Source: Albula goreensis
Taxonomy: Eukaryota; Chordata; Actinopteri; Albuliformes; Albulidae
DNA: 64,000 nucleotides
Direction: 5' to 3'
Assembly: GCA_022829145.1 (NCBI GenBank)
Contig: CM040746.1
Span: 39,033,212 to 39,097,211 of the forward strand
Each line of letters begins with the position of its first letter. Within the stretch, counting starts at the first letter, position 1. Shown here piece after piece: positions 27,981-40,639 of the stretch. Both the position numbers and the translations under genes were made by a program. Under the pieces are notes generated by a model, which ran no database searches, had not been told where the DNA came from, and worked only from the letters and a program-made list of their open reading frames with translations.

Positions 27981-30580
27981 ACTGCTCTATTGACATGTTG
28001 TCACTTCTCTGCAAAACATCGCCTGGCTAAAGACGAATCTTAACTATTAACATTGCAGTTAATTGTAGGGGACTCTTAATCATTAACAATTTAGAGCATT
28101 CACTAACGGTAATGACATAACAGGTAAGGGCGGAGCATGTGGCAGCATTTAATGATTGGTGTTCAGACCCGCAGTCGGAGAAAGGTGGTCTCCGCCCCCC
28201 CAGCAGTGACTCTGCCCTTGGTGTAAACACAGTTAGTCACCAGGACGTTCCTGCGGGACGGGGCAGTGTCGATTAAAGCTGGTGATTTGCCGGGGCCCTG
28301 GAGATGAAAAGGAATCCTCTCTACCCGTCTCCTGGTCACGCTCCTCTATCGAGTCGGGTGTCGTTATCCGTGCTTCACAAGCAAAGGCGCGCTCACTGCT
28401 AATTTGTCCTCCCACTCCTGTCCTCCGAGCTTCACGACACTGTCAGTGCTTTTCTCTACTTTGTGTGTACCCAGCTGATGGGAAAATACATTCTGTCTTT
28501 ACTGAACAAAGAAATTGCTTTTTTTCTCTAATTACTGGATAAAACATGTAAATTAATTCATTGTGGCTTAACCGAGTCCAAAACACACAATTTTTAATTG
28601 TTGTGTTTCAGCAATAAATGATCTTGTTCCACGTCAGTCATGCTTTAATGAGCATTGTTATCCCCTAAAGCTTCGTGTTTACAGTGTTTCTATTTTATTT
28701 ATATTAATTTACTGTATTTTGTAGCAAGTGCAGGGATAGCTTTGGTTTTATATAGGGTTATAAAAGGTATTCTGGATTCCATTTTGAGTTATTTAATGAA
28801 AGTGAAAAAGTTTTAACCTCAGACTTCTTTAAGAAGTTTCAGCACTTTCATTTCACCTTCATTTGAATGTAAAACCCTGCTTTGCACTGAACTAAAGCAA
28901 ACACCTGAAAATGTTCTCTAAGTTGTGTCAGAAAGCAGAAGCACCCAGTCAGTGATTCACCCATTAAGTCTTTGTTCAGTGGAAAACCAGAATTGTTATT
29001 TATTGAAATTCTGTATCGGTCTATGAATTACTGCAATTTCATTACCTTGTAATACACTTGATTAAACGTGTCTCAGGTACAATTGAAAGATGAGACACAT
29101 GTAGGCTCAAAAAGCAGAACCAAGTGAAGCAGCATACTTTTATCAAACACAGTGTTTGTTGGTGCAGGGTAAGTATGTTAATTAGTAAATGGTAATGTTA
29201 AGCTATTTCCAAGGTATGCTTAATGTCTCTCAAACATGTGTGCCTTTCTCACCGAAATGCCTCTCCTCTCTGTTTTAACGCTGCATTCCCAGAGGGTCGT
29301 CTGGAGGACGATGCAACACAGCGTAAGGCTTTCCGTTCCTTCTCTTCACCTCCCCCGCCATTTGTTCTGTGGTTTTCCCCTGCCCTCTTTACCATGTCCT
29401 TGTCCTCCTGCCTGCGCAGTCGATCAACGCGACGACGGAGCGAATTGGTTAAATTGACGGGCGTGTTGTGCGGCAACACAGATGGCATTTGAAAGGGATT
29501 TAGTGTAGTTGCTTTTTTGCTGCTCCAGGGCCTTGTTTTGAGACAGCAATAATGGCTGTAATGTATAAAGATGAGTTGATGGTTCAGCAGAGCCCAAACT
29601 ATTCTGACACCTCAGGAATATATGAATATCATTTAGATAGGTTATGTGTCCTGCAGGTGCCGGGTATTTTTAGCCGAGCAGAGTTTGCATTCACAGTCTC
29701 TCGGCACCTCAGAATCTCCACGCTACACTTGTTATTTTTAATAAGAATTTATCGTGGAGGAAAATGCTCATCAATGACCCAGTAGCGGAGGACCTACCGG
29801 TAATAGAATAGTGCTTAAGTTGGAGAGAGGAAGGACCTCAATTACGAGGATGACGTCCCACTCTCGTTGTCTAGCCGAGATCTTGTTATCGCTCTGTGAA
29901 ACTGCAAGAGAGCGCAGGTCTGGAAAAAACAAGGAGGGGAAAAGCTGTGGGGCGGGGGGGGACTCAGAATGATGGGCCTTATGATTTGTTTCTTAGATAT
30001 AAACGCTTCTGAGAAGGGTGTCTGCCAGTCGTGCCATCTTTAATCCAGGAAGGGTCGTCTGTCAGGAGCTGCAGATAGCAAACGTGATCATGCAGAGCCG
30101 AGCTCACACATGCTCACATGTCACATACAAGACATCCGCATTCTGCTTATGAGGGATGTCAAAAAATCGAGGTCATATGTCCCTTTTTCCGTTGTGGTTG
30201 CATACGAACTTTAACTTTATCTACCCTTGCAGGTCAACTGAGAACATAGTTCTCTTCTGCTCTAAAACCATATTGATTGACATTTTATTAATGTTTGATG
30301 TGATCATTTTTTTTAGATTAATGCAGCAATACACTACAAACAGATTCATAAATTGATTTTCAACAAAAGACACTCAGTCTAAGAACAATACACCCATACT
30401 TGACAATAATTGTTTTTTTTTTTTTTTTTTGAGTGAAAATTGTTTGAGTTATGAACAGCTAGGGTTTGTTATTTCACCATTAATGACAAAAGACTCAGAA
30501 TCACAGAAAGCTGGGACACTGTCATTTTATTTTTCCCTTGCTTTGTTTTATTTTGGAGCCTGTTAATGAGAATAATTACT
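27981..30580. other. Intronic interval, no gene seen
   Basis: Mixed composition with a T18 run at 30413-30430 further on. No family-like coding frame, RNA gene or element recognised. Confidence 0.45.
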
Positions 30581-30589
30581 GTTAAACAC

Positions 30590-30960
30590 GAAGGCGAGGG
30601 GGATCCCTCTCCGCTGGCCCCAGCCTAGGTAATTGTTCCATCCATTAGCGGCTCCTTAGCTAACGGCAGATCTGTCAGGCCGCCGTTTCCGCAACGGCCA
30701 GGCTCGGTACGGGCTCTCTGCGGCCGTTATGAAAGGCCTGTCTGATTTATTTCATTAGCCGGTAAAATGGGTCAGCTCTCCGTGGCTCTTCGGCGGTGGG
30801 CTGGTTTACCGGGGCTCCATCCCGGGAGAGTCTCCCTGGGCAGTCTGACCGTTACCGTGGCAGCGGATAATGGACACAGCTCCAGGAGGAGAGCGGGCGG
30901 GCGGGCAGTGACAGGCCACCCGTGCGGACCAGTGACCGCTCCTCTCTTCAGAAAACATGA
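30590..30960. other. CpG-rich patch
   Basis: About 28 CpG dinucleotides occur in roughly 370 bp, with GC-rich blocks such as gagcgggcgggcgggcag (30891-30908). No splice-flanked exon is recognisable. A possible regulatory island or decayed repeat. Confidence 0.5.
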
Positions 30961-31837
30961 CACTAAAAACGTACACGATGAGCACGCTGGGCCAAGACTT
31001 GGTTAAAACACACTCACTTTATGGCTTTTACATCTCTCTGGGGTTAACTAAGTATACAGTGTGAGAATCGATATGGTATTCACACAAAATGTACAAGTAT
31101 ACTCATAACAGTTTAATTCTAGAAATGGGCGAATGTTGATGTGGTGGGTTCAGTGCTTTGTGATGCTAAGATTTAGCGCTAATGTGTTCTGGCTATGAAA
31201 CGGGCAGGAAATGTGAATCAGTACATCCATCACTCCTCATCAGCTTCCATATTATCAGTGGGGCAAAAAGGTTTGCATGAAAGAAGTTGTACTTTATGAT
31301 GATTAAAACATGAAATACTTTAGAAGTTAAGACATTGTTATGTGTAAACATTATTACTAAAGGCTATAATTTGTCAAAGTTTTTTGCAGTGTTTGAAACA
31401 GAATGTATAGTATCCTGTTTTAAGTAGCAAGCTCGTTTCTTGATGCAATCGTTTGTTTTCTGGTTTGGCAAACTTGCTAGATACAAGCAAACATGTTTGT
31501 TCTGATAGCAGGTCTGTGAAATGCACACACATTATAAATCTGCATTATTTTTGCTGAAGTTAGTAACATTTAGAATTGGTCAGAGAACAATTTTGTCTTC
31601 TTAACTTTGGAAACGATTTGTTTGGTGACAAGTCATCTATAACTCAATTGTGGAAGGGAAAAAAACAGCCTTTTAAAATGTCACAGTGTATAGAGAGGCA
31701 TTAAGTCACCCAGGAATGTGTTTGTATGAAGACAACACGCACTGAGCCTTATTCGGCACTGAGTTTATTTTCATCATAGTGCACCTGACAGGAACTGTAA
31801 AGGGTCTGCTCACTCCCAAGCATCACAGAGAAGTAAA
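30961..31837. other. Intronic interval, nothing recognised
   Basis: AT-rich non-coding sequence leading into the 39-bp array. Confidence 0.45.
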
Positions 31838-32150
31838 GAGAGGAGAGAGGAAGCTGCAGAAAGATCTGCCTGTGCAGAGAGGAGAGAGGAAGCTGCAGAA
31901 AGCGCTGCCTGTGCAGAGAGGTGAGAGGTGCTGTGCAGAAAGCGTTGCCTGTGCAGAGAGGAGAGAGGAAGCTGCAGAAAGCGTTGCCTGTGCAGAGAGG
32001 AGAGAGGAAGCTGCAGAAAGCGTTGCCTGTGCAGAGAGGTGAGAGGAAGCTGCAGAAAGCGTTGCCTGTGCAGAGAGGTGAGAGGAAGCTGCAGAAAGCG
32101 TTGCCTGTGCAGAGAGGTGAGAGGTGCCGTGCAGAAAGCGTTGCCTGTGC
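31838..32150 (+). repeat. 39-bp minisatellite, 8 copies
   Basis: The unit starts gagaggagagaggaagctgc and ends aaagcgttgcctgtgca. Units start at 31838, 31877, 31916, 31956, 31995, 32034, 32073 and 32112. Units 3 and 8 are 40 bp and share the variant tgc[tc]gtgcag in place of aagctgcag. Because 39 is divisible by 3 and the unit lacks stops in several frames, open frames cross the array on both strands; they are not genes. Confidence 0.95.
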
Positions 32151-33900
32151 TCCAAGCTCCTGCAAAATCATAGAAGCTGACCGAGGAACTCACCAGTCTT
32201 ATCTTTCCATCATCCAGTTTATTCTTCCCAGTGGACCCCATGAATATATTATGGGATGCTGTACATGCTATGTAAAGTCAGTGATGCATACATTTTTGAG
32301 TTAAATAAAATGACAAGTGGCATGCGGTATAAACATTAATATCAGTAATTCTCATTTTTTAGCTTGTTGACAGCATTTTGTTCATAAACGCACATTGTTC
32401 TGTGGAAATATTATAACCTCCCCTCAGGGCTGCCGTCGTATTTTTAATTTTTTCCATATGGATTCTATTTGCAGGCAGTTTCAGACAGAGGCTACTGTGT
32501 GTGCTGCATGTTTTGTGTGATTAAATAAAAAAACATAAGCCATTGTTATGGATTTCTCCAAACTACATTATGAAGAAGATAGCATTTCATCTGAGAAAGC
32601 TGGCATACTTTCCTCATTGTAACAATGAAACAAAGGGAATTAAACTTATAAATTAGACTGTTTTGGCGCAAAAAAAAAATAAGCTTGTCCTGTTCCCTTT
32701 GAATGAGAATCATTTGCATGTTGCAACAGTAATATATTCCCCAGAATGCTGATTTTCATGAATGTGACCCCGTTTAACATACACGGCAGAACAGATATTC
32801 ACTGGTGTTAGTTTGACTGGAGAATTTAGCTTTCCATTGCATGAGACATAAATCTAATAGTGCCATTTGGTCCCTGGGGGAATGATCTAAAATGAACCAC
32901 TTGACAGTACAGTGAAGTAGACTATCAAAATGGAAATTCATCTGAGACTATGGAAAATTCCCAATGACAATCAATCATTTCGTAGCTGGAATGTGCATTC
33001 TCTGATAGAAAAGTTCAATTTATTGTAGAAAAATTGCAGGGTTTTTTTTTTTTGCCTGTTTTGCTGTCCTTGAATTCGTGGCGTGTTTTCAATTGCCATG
33101 TTTTCACGTTTTTTTTTTTCTCTTCCAATCCCATTTGGGCTGTGAAGGTAGGGAGGAGTCACCTAATGATATGGGCCTACAGGACTGGACAGGACCCTGG
33201 TGCGGCTCGTGTGTGTGTCTGCGCCGGAGCCGATTCACTGACTGACCGCCGTTAACCTGTCCAGCTTTTCACATTACACAGGTGTCCATCCTGTGACGGA
33301 TGGCAGCCAGGCAGTTGCGGGTGGCAGGGGGCGGGGTAGCGGGGCTGGGGTCATTGCTTTTCTATCTTTAGCGTAACACGTCGTTGGAGCACATTCTAAA
33401 GCACATTTCGTTTCCTGAAACTAAAAATGGACTTCTAACCTCTTTATTCTCCCTCTGCCTCTGAGTCCAAATCTATCCTGACTGTCAGTGTTGTACCTCC
33501 GATCCGTTTGCTTTGAAAGAAGTGTAGAGGGCATGCCTTATCCATAAACTTGTCTCTTGAAGGGAAATTCTGATCATATTACATGCTCCTCAACTACACA
33601 TGTACATATATCTGTATGTATAAATATAAAAAAATATAATGTTTTTCTTTTTCCTCAAATCATCATTAGGGTTCAGCCCGAATGCAAAAATGTCACTTTA
33701 TAAAATCTTGTTCCCTAAGAAATGCACTTTGCATAAGTGCAAATGTAATGTAATGTAATAATGAAATGCAAAAAATGTCAGTTTGAATTGTGTTATTTCA
33801 TAAACTATATAAACCGGTATTAGTTTTTCTTTAAAGCGGTAATAGGGATGATGTCTCCTTTCTTCAAATTGAGCTATGTAATCAGCCCCTTTCCCCCTGA
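32151..33900. other. Intronic interval, no gene seen
   Basis: Mostly AT-rich. A G-run cluster lies at 33319-33350. A short SINE-tail-like segment with ATGTA/ATGTAA repeats lies at 33725-33765. No coding evidence. Confidence 0.45.
33725..33765 (+). repeat. Truncated SINE tail
   Basis: gcataagtgcaaatgtaatg followed by further taatg units resembles the 3' end of the teleost SINE seen at 22312-22442, in opposite orientation. Confidence 0.4.
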
Positions 33901-34004
33901 ACCTTTCAAACCTGTCCTATAGTTTCAAGTGGCAGTGTCCACATGCTACTCCTCCATTTCTCACAGCAGCTAGAGAGATACAGAAGGTCCAAATATGTAT
34001 ATGG

Positions 34005-34272
34005 TTTCAGGACCCCCACGGATTTGCAAAAACCGTGGATGCTCAGAACACTTATATAAAATGATTTCATTTTACCCAATACATGTTCATAACCTGAAAC
34101 ACCACATATATGTACTAAGAACTGCTGAAACCCACATATGTCATACTGGCTTAATATTCTAGCTGTGCCTGGGAATTTCAAAAGTTCTTTTTCAAGAATA
34201 TGTCAAGATTTTTTTTTTTGTAATATTTTTGAACCGCGGATACCAAACCCGTGGATAAGACGGGCCCACTCA
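34005..34272. mobile_element. Degenerate TIR element, Tigger/pogo-like
   Basis: The left arm has cccacggatttgcaaaaacc (34015-34034) followed by gtggat. The reverse complement of the right arm reads ccacgggtttggtatccgcg, so the ends form imperfect inverted repeats about 268 bp apart. Terminal 'CACGG.TTT...CCGCGG' pairs are typical of Tigger/pogo-type DNA transposons. The interior is non-coding. Confidence 0.5.
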
Positions 34273-35579
34273 CTATTTACTCACAGAACGTGAAATGTTG
34301 CAATAGCTTTTCTTATCTTGGTCATATATATTTTTCAATATACAGTATATTTCATTTCTGTTAGGGTTTATGGTGAACAAACAGACTGCAATGCCCTCTG
34401 TCCACAAACTCACTGCATGCTGTCAGGATTATCTGTCAAGTCCCTTGAGCTCTCTTATCTTATTTCAGTGGCCAAAAGGCTCTTGGAGTCCACAGTCAAT
34501 ATAGCAATTGAGTAAACCTGATTTGCAGGCTTGCAGGCTGAGCTTACTTTGAGAACATGAGAAGGCACGAGGCAGATTTTATTTCACTGTTGTTTTTGGC
34601 ACTTCCATAACTTTTATATCTTAAGGCAGCTCAGACAGAATCCACATGTAAAATAGCCGGAATTATGGAGATTTTCATGCACAAATGTTTTATTGTTGAA
34701 TACACCCAAGAGTTCTCTCCTGGTTTTGTAAGCCAGTCCTCTGAAATAAAGATCAAACCTTGAATTAATAAATGTTTGGATTTAACAAACACAGTGTAAG
34801 AGGACTAGCTGATAAATGTTAAATTGTTCCAAAGACAAATCTTTTGCAACTGAAAAAAAAAACCTTTCAGAGGTTGAGGAACTATTGAAAATGCACTTAA
34901 ATATGTAACCTACCAATGAAGGAGAGCAGAGAGAGCGAATGGGTTTACATGAGTCATCTAAATCTCAGATGTGAATCACTGTTCCTCTGCCAGCGCTCAA
35001 GTGCTCTGTGAAGCCACTGGCATTGTCTAGGAGGGATTTTATTGTCTTCTTAGTCCAGCTGTAATATATTACTACCCACTTTTAGCCGCCTGTGAAAAAG
35101 AAAGAAAAAATCTGTTTTTAGCCTTTAGTATTTTTACCGTGTTTTCTTTTTGGCGTTAAAAGTACAGATAAATTATGTAAATACCACCTACTTGGTGCCT
35201 AAATTCACACACCCACTTCACTTGTTTATATGTAATCTGCTTAATTATTCATGCTTATTCTCACCTCAGAGTGTGTTAGCGAAACTCAGCGTCTCTGTGG
35301 TGTTGGTTTAGCGTTATGCGCTGGATGGCTGTAGGGAAAGTCACATTTGATCAGCAAAGCTTTATTTCTCAACATTAGATGCGTGGAAACTAAGCTGGCC
35401 AACACACTATTGTTGCCTGTCAGTGTAACCTGTCCAACTTTTTAGCAAGGAAAGTAGCTATTGCTTTCTCAAAAATGAGACATTATGCAGCAATTTGCAT
35501 ATCAGTGATGCCATTATGTTGCCATTTGCCTCCCAGCAGGCTCACCCTGTCTCTCTTCTTATCAGAGGACGGAGATGCT

Positions 35580-35613
<34 letters not shown>

Positions 35614-37180
35614 TCTCTGATCTGTGTGCACTGACTGACTGACAGGCAGCTCAAATCTGAATCTGTCAGCACCATCTGCGCAAACCAGTGACCAAATGCA
35701 TTTGAAATGCAAACAGTTGCATTTCCCCTGATAGTCTGAAAATGTAACTGGATTTGTTAGTAATTTTTTTTTAATGTAAAGTTGCTAAATGGGTATAAGA
35801 AGTTAGTGATAAAGTCACTAAATTGGCAACAGTGACGTCAATGAAGAACATAAGGAAAAAGTGTCGTAACGCAGGTGGGAAATAACTGTCTAATTATCTT
35901 AAAGAGTCAGGCTGCCTCACTGTCATGGTGAAATGGGAGGGCTGCCCTAGGATATGCCTGTCTTAAAGTGTCAGGAGGTTCTGTGTGTACTTGAACACAT
36001 TTCCTGAGCACATTCATGTTCTTCATCCAATGCCTGAAACACAAGAGTTACCTTAATGCTGTTTAAGGGCTGTAAAACAAACTGCTTTCTTTGGGAATAT
36101 AGATGATGAATGTATCTATATTTTATTTATATAATAATATAATAATAATGATAACAAGCTAAGCTATAAATTATTAAATATATCTTTGTTATTTAATTTT
36201 ACAGTCATGATAATTTAAATCAGGCTCTTAAAAGGGTACCAGCTAACTTGCTCAATTGGATTACTTGCATATCATCAAATTATAAATTGCTTCAGGTTAC
36301 TGCCATTTGATCCACAGTTATCCGTTTCCCTGCACTCCTGTGTGCATTCGGTTTCCAGGCCCTGTCCCCCTCTGTGAGGCTGGAGATGAATTGTGTTTGC
36401 CGCTGATTGCATTTGGAGTTCAGCTCCTCTGCTTGCTCCACAGATGTGGAGCCTCCCGCAATCAAAGGGCGACCGGATATCTGCAGTGGCGTCGTACGAA
36501 ACGAAGAAATCAGAGCCCTGCGCTCGCCTCATCCCGTGACACAAAAGCTCGTCGCCGCGTTTCCCCTCGTTATGGGATGGTTCCCAAGCGTTCCGTGCTC
36601 CGTGCTGCAGCATGGCGATGGCCGTCCTGACATTTTTGCCCAGAACACGGATGGGATTGTGTTCCAGGATGGGATGCCTGGAATCGCAGGCAGTGGCAGA
36701 CTGTCTGCGTTGGTGGTGCTTTTTATAGGAGTACGGTGTTCATATTAGGACATGGCTCATTGTCTGAATATTTCGGCTCCCTGCCTCTCCTCCTTATGTA
36801 AGAGGCAGGCATATGCAGTTTCACCTTCATGAGTTCAAAATATTCCAGCACAGCTGTCAAACATAACAAATATTCATATAAATGATGATCATCGTGTAAA
36901 ACTCAAATCAAATTTGAAAAATTCTGTCACTTCTTTTCGTGTTAAAAAATTGACTGTCAACTGAAACGAATATAAATTAATTCTCTATCGTAGTGAGCAT
37001 GTACAAAACTAAAAATTAAAATGGGTTTCAAACATTACATAATTGACCCTTTCCTAACCATTGCTACTTTCGTAATGAGCTATCATAGTAAATTGTATGT
37101 TGGTATGTAATTGCAAATGTGACAAGAATATATAATTATGAGAACAAACCATTAGGCCAATGTAGGCTTGTCATTTACCT
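34273..37180. other. Intronic interval, no gene seen
   Basis: AT-rich with a (GT)n run at 35585-35612. Overlapping open frames on both strands around 36275-36748 have no conserved motif and no paired splice sites. Confidence 0.45.
35585..35612 (+). repeat. (GT)n microsatellite
   Basis: About 14 uninterrupted GT units. Confidence 0.95.
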
Positions 37181-37184
37181 ACAG

Positions 37185-37375
37185 CATGGGTTCTGTCTCC
37201 AGTCCCGGGCACCTGCAGTGTCTGGTAGTTTTGTCATGTGTTTCAGCACTTTAGTGCTTCATTAAAGTCCCTCATTGACTGTAGAGTCTTCACACCTGGT
37301 CTCCTCAGTCTGAACTGGCAGCTGATTGACGGGAAACCAGACAAAAACCCACAGACACCGCAGAGTGTATCCTGT
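37185..37375 (-). mobile_element. Degenerate copy of the hAT-type MITE
   Basis: It aligns with the reverse complement of the element at 21245-21450. Shared blocks in order are ctccagtcc, gtgttt-agcactt, agagtc--cacacctggt, ggcagc--attga and acaaaaaccc-cagacac-gcag. One end is eroded and no target duplication is visible, so it is older than the 21.2-kb copy. Confidence 0.7.
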
Positions 37376-38715
37376 GCTTCGTCAAGAATCAATTTTCCAA
37401 GAGTCCCTTCCTCTACAACATGACCTGTTCAACTCGTTGACAAGTCTCTGGGGGAAAAAAATATAGTCCCTGGTAGTGGAGCAGAATTGACCTTAAATTT
37501 ACTTTAAATCTATGCCCCCTTGTTCTGCAATGCCATGGAGACACACATTCAGTGTGCCGGGCAGATTTTCTGCACCACAGGCACTTCCAAACAAGGCATG
37601 CTACATCTCATGTTTGTCAATGCAATTTAAAAATATATATACATAAATCCCATCTACATGTGATCCCATGGCGGATGATGTTCTATGACCTTTGAATAGA
37701 ATGGAAAAACTTTATTTTTCCTTGGGGGAACTTCGGGATGAATGAATTCTCTTGCCTTCAGCCTAAGCTCTGTTCCCAGGCCTCGAGAGGAAGGGCCCTG
37801 CTTTGCCGTCCCAGTCTGTTTCTGTGCGAGGCGTCCTGAAAATGAAGGAGATGGTTGGCAAGAACACTGAGCTGGTGGAAAGAGTTCCTTGTCTCCATTT
37901 CCAAAGTCTTGGCTACTGGAACTGCCAGTTGCAACCGCCTTGTAAAGACCAGGGCCACATAAAACCTCTGAGACATTCTTTCAGCGCCCTCAGGTTTCAG
38001 TCTGATGGAATGCGCTGTTCAGATGTCCCCTCTTCCAGAAGTGGTTTTACCTTTTTATATCCCTTTAAAACCACAATTACACAGTGGCCTGAGGGAAAAC
38101 AAATCTGCAATCGCTGCCTCAGTGTTTGCTTAAATTCCATAATGTGGAGTCATGTTATTTTCGAGATCGAGTAGAAAATGCCTACGTAGGACTAAGTCGT
38201 GTTTTTTCCTGAAACACTCAAAAGCATCTTTTCGTCGTAGCGATAACCACAACGATATTAACATATGGTGTTTTTTTTAATGTATGGCAATATTTTTTTA
38301 CATGCGTATAAAATGTTGATGACAGATTGGATGTGATTAAGCTCTGATTTATGGCACAGTAAAAATGAATGGGAAATATGAACGCATCACCGCAAATATT
38401 GAAAAACCGGGAAAGCCCAGCGATTATGAACATAACCTCTTGGCTCTGGCTGCAGATAATACAGAGACCTAATGCATTCAGCCAAAAAATTAAAGTGTAC
38501 TCAAGAGGGCGGCTGCAGGGGCTGTGGAGATCATTTAACCCTGTTTAACAGGAACAAATGGAGTGGGTGAAACAGAAGTGTTCTTGACAATTAAGGATCT
38601 AATGAAGGTATCCTAATTAAGATAATGTTTCAGGACATTTGCAAACTAGCCTATTTACTTCATCGTTTGATCTGTACAAACAAACACTCACAGATACTTG
38701 ACAAGTCCAAAGACG
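37376..38715. other. Intronic interval, no gene seen
   Basis: It contains a short segment (37700-37740, aactttatttttccttgggg) resembling a common fish repeat tail. An AT-rich stretch at 38450-38660 reads like unique sequence. No coding evidence. Confidence 0.4.
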
Positions 38716-38822
38716 TCTAACCTGTGTGTCTTTGGAAACTGGATAACCCAGAGAAAACCTATACAAACACAGAGTACATCCAATACTCCACAAAGAAAGG
38801 GCCAGTCTTGGTGGGAATCAAA
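38716..38822 (+). repeat. Widespread fish interspersed repeat fragment
   Basis: The order gtctttggaaactgga, acccagagaaaacc, acaaacacag, actccacaaagaaagggcc, gtgggaatcaaac matches a repeat I know as very common in fish genomes. It is diverged and I do not assign a family name. Confidence 0.6.
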
Positions 38823-39059
38823 CATGACAAATTAACAAAAGTCCATCCTGGGACAAGCATTGTAAATTCCCTTACTCTGTAAATGTTGTGATATTGTTCT
38901 ACAAGTATCTGTGTGTATGTGTATCTGTCCTCATCCAATTTACATTACACTTATAAAAATGTTGTAAAAGGAAGAATGGGTAACAGCTTATCTTGCTGTG
39001 ATTAGCAAGCCAGATGTAAGTTTTTTGATTGTGTTGCTGGATCAGGGGTGGGTCTCCTG

Positions 39060-39148
39060 CGGATTTATAACCACGGTCCTCACTGGCTCATGTGTGTAAA
39101 ATAGACGGTAAACCTGCTGAGCTGGAGAGCGAGGTCCCCAGCCATGGG
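39060..39148 (-). repeat. Degenerate tRNA-derived SINE head
   Basis: It shares ordered blocks with 18285-18370: ttataaccac-g-cctc, taaacctgctgagct (box A on the minus strand) and gaggtccccagccatgg. Confidence 0.5.
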
Positions 39149-40242
39149 AAACAGTTACAACCTCTACGCCTCTCAAGGAGAGATGTCACCATCTGTAGCG
39201 GATGTTTAGATGGCAGCCATTACACGAGTGCAGCGTCCCCCGGTCCGCTCTGAAAGTCTTTCCCCCAGAAGATCTCCCCATCCCATCCCAAAAAGCCTCA
39301 TTAATGTGGCCAGCGTTAATATTTAAAACAGCTTGATAAATTAATTTAACACCACCGCACTCTGCAGCTCGGGCGCTGTCGCCAGGCCGGAGGGGAAGGA
39401 GGGAGAGGTCTGCCGATGCATTCTAATGCACCCTGCTCTTTCTGGAATTATCATATTCACACCAGCTCCCGAGAGTCCCGCGGCAAAGAACCACGCGGGG
39501 AAACGGCTCCACTTACAATGCGGCGCATGTCCTACAGAAGCAAATCCCTTCATTAATCCCTGTCAACAAACCGGGTGGCGCTCCTTTATTCCACTGCGTT
39601 CCTTTATTCCTCTCTTTGTAGATCGACCTATCGCCTTCCCCTGAACTCCCATCCTAGCCACAGGGAACAGGGCGCCCTCTGTAACCCCCCCCCAACCCCC
39701 AACCCCCCACCCGACACACACACACACCCAACTAACCGTAATCTCCTCTTTAACGTTCAATCTTCATTATTTTTGTTTTACTTTTTTTATCTACTCAAGA
39801 GGTAAACTTTCAGCAGCCTTGGTTTTCCAGTGAATTCCGCTGCTCTTCAGAGAGGGCCGTTCAGCGATACAGTGAGAGAGACAGAGTGAGAGAGAGAGAG
39901 AGACGTGAGCTCTCTGACTCGTGAAATCAATTTTGATTATCTGTTGCAGGACTCAGTCGTCTGAGTGGGGCACATTTGCCATGTCTCATCCAGTGCAGGC
40001 CTGGTGTGTCATCGGCCCCGTCCTTCCTCAGGTGCCTGTAAAAACGTCCCCAGGGTGCAGTGAAATTGGTGCCTTATCACCTGGATTATTGATGTCTCAC
40101 AGGTTCACTTCATTCGCTTTTTACAGAATGTGTGATGGAAAAGAGGCGACGGCCACACCGACAACAGCCTCAGCCAGCCTCTCTGATGGGGCTTAACCTT
40201 ACATTACAATATAAACGCCACATTTTAAAGTGACAGAAGTGC
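39149..40242. other. Intronic interval, no gene seen
   Basis: It contains a C-run cluster with CA repeats at 39685-39728 and a GAGA run at 39884-39902. No coding evidence. Confidence 0.45.
39685..39712 (-). other. G-quadruplex-like run cluster (minus strand)
   Basis: C runs of 9, 5, 6 and 3 are separated by one or two bases, giving four close G runs on the minus strand. Confidence 0.6.
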
Positions 40243-40317
<75 letters not shown>

Positions 40318-40417
40318 CATGCGAGTGTGTGTGGTGCGTGTGTGTGTGCGTGCATAGATGCGTGTGTGTGTGGTGTGTGTGCATGTGAGTGTGTGTGTGT
40401 GTGCGTGCAAGTGTGTA

Positions 40418-40454
<37 letters not shown>

Positions 40455-40632
40455 GTGCGTGCGTGCGTGCATACGTGTGTGTGTGTGTGGTGCGTGCGAG
40501 TATGTGTGGTGTGTGTGTGTGTATGATGTGTGTGCGTGCATGTGTGTGTGTGGTGCGTGCGTGCGTGCATGCATACATGCGTGCGTGTGTATGTGTGTTT
40601 GAGTGTGTGTGCGTGTGTGTGTGTGTGCATGC
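40243..40632 (+). repeat. Compound (GT)n/(GC)-variant microsatellite, about 390 bp
   Basis: GT repeats are broken by frequent gc, ca and gtggtgcg variants (for example gtgcgtgcatgcg, 40311-40323). The array is much more decayed than the one at 11553. Cys/Val or His/Thr-rich open frames are artefacts. Confidence 0.95.
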
Positions 40633-40639
40633 GAACGCA

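Noticed and set aside
31749-32304. Overlapping repeat-protein frames on both strands
   Set aside because: By-products of the 39-bp array.
36434-36500. Possible exon after ctccacag (VEPPAIKGRPD frame)
   Set aside because: There is no suitable donor, no match to the expected next glypican exon, and the composition matches a GC-richer unique patch.
36275-36748. Overlapping open frames over 100 codons on both strands
   Set aside because: They overlap in several frames with no motif; they reflect local GC-rich composition.
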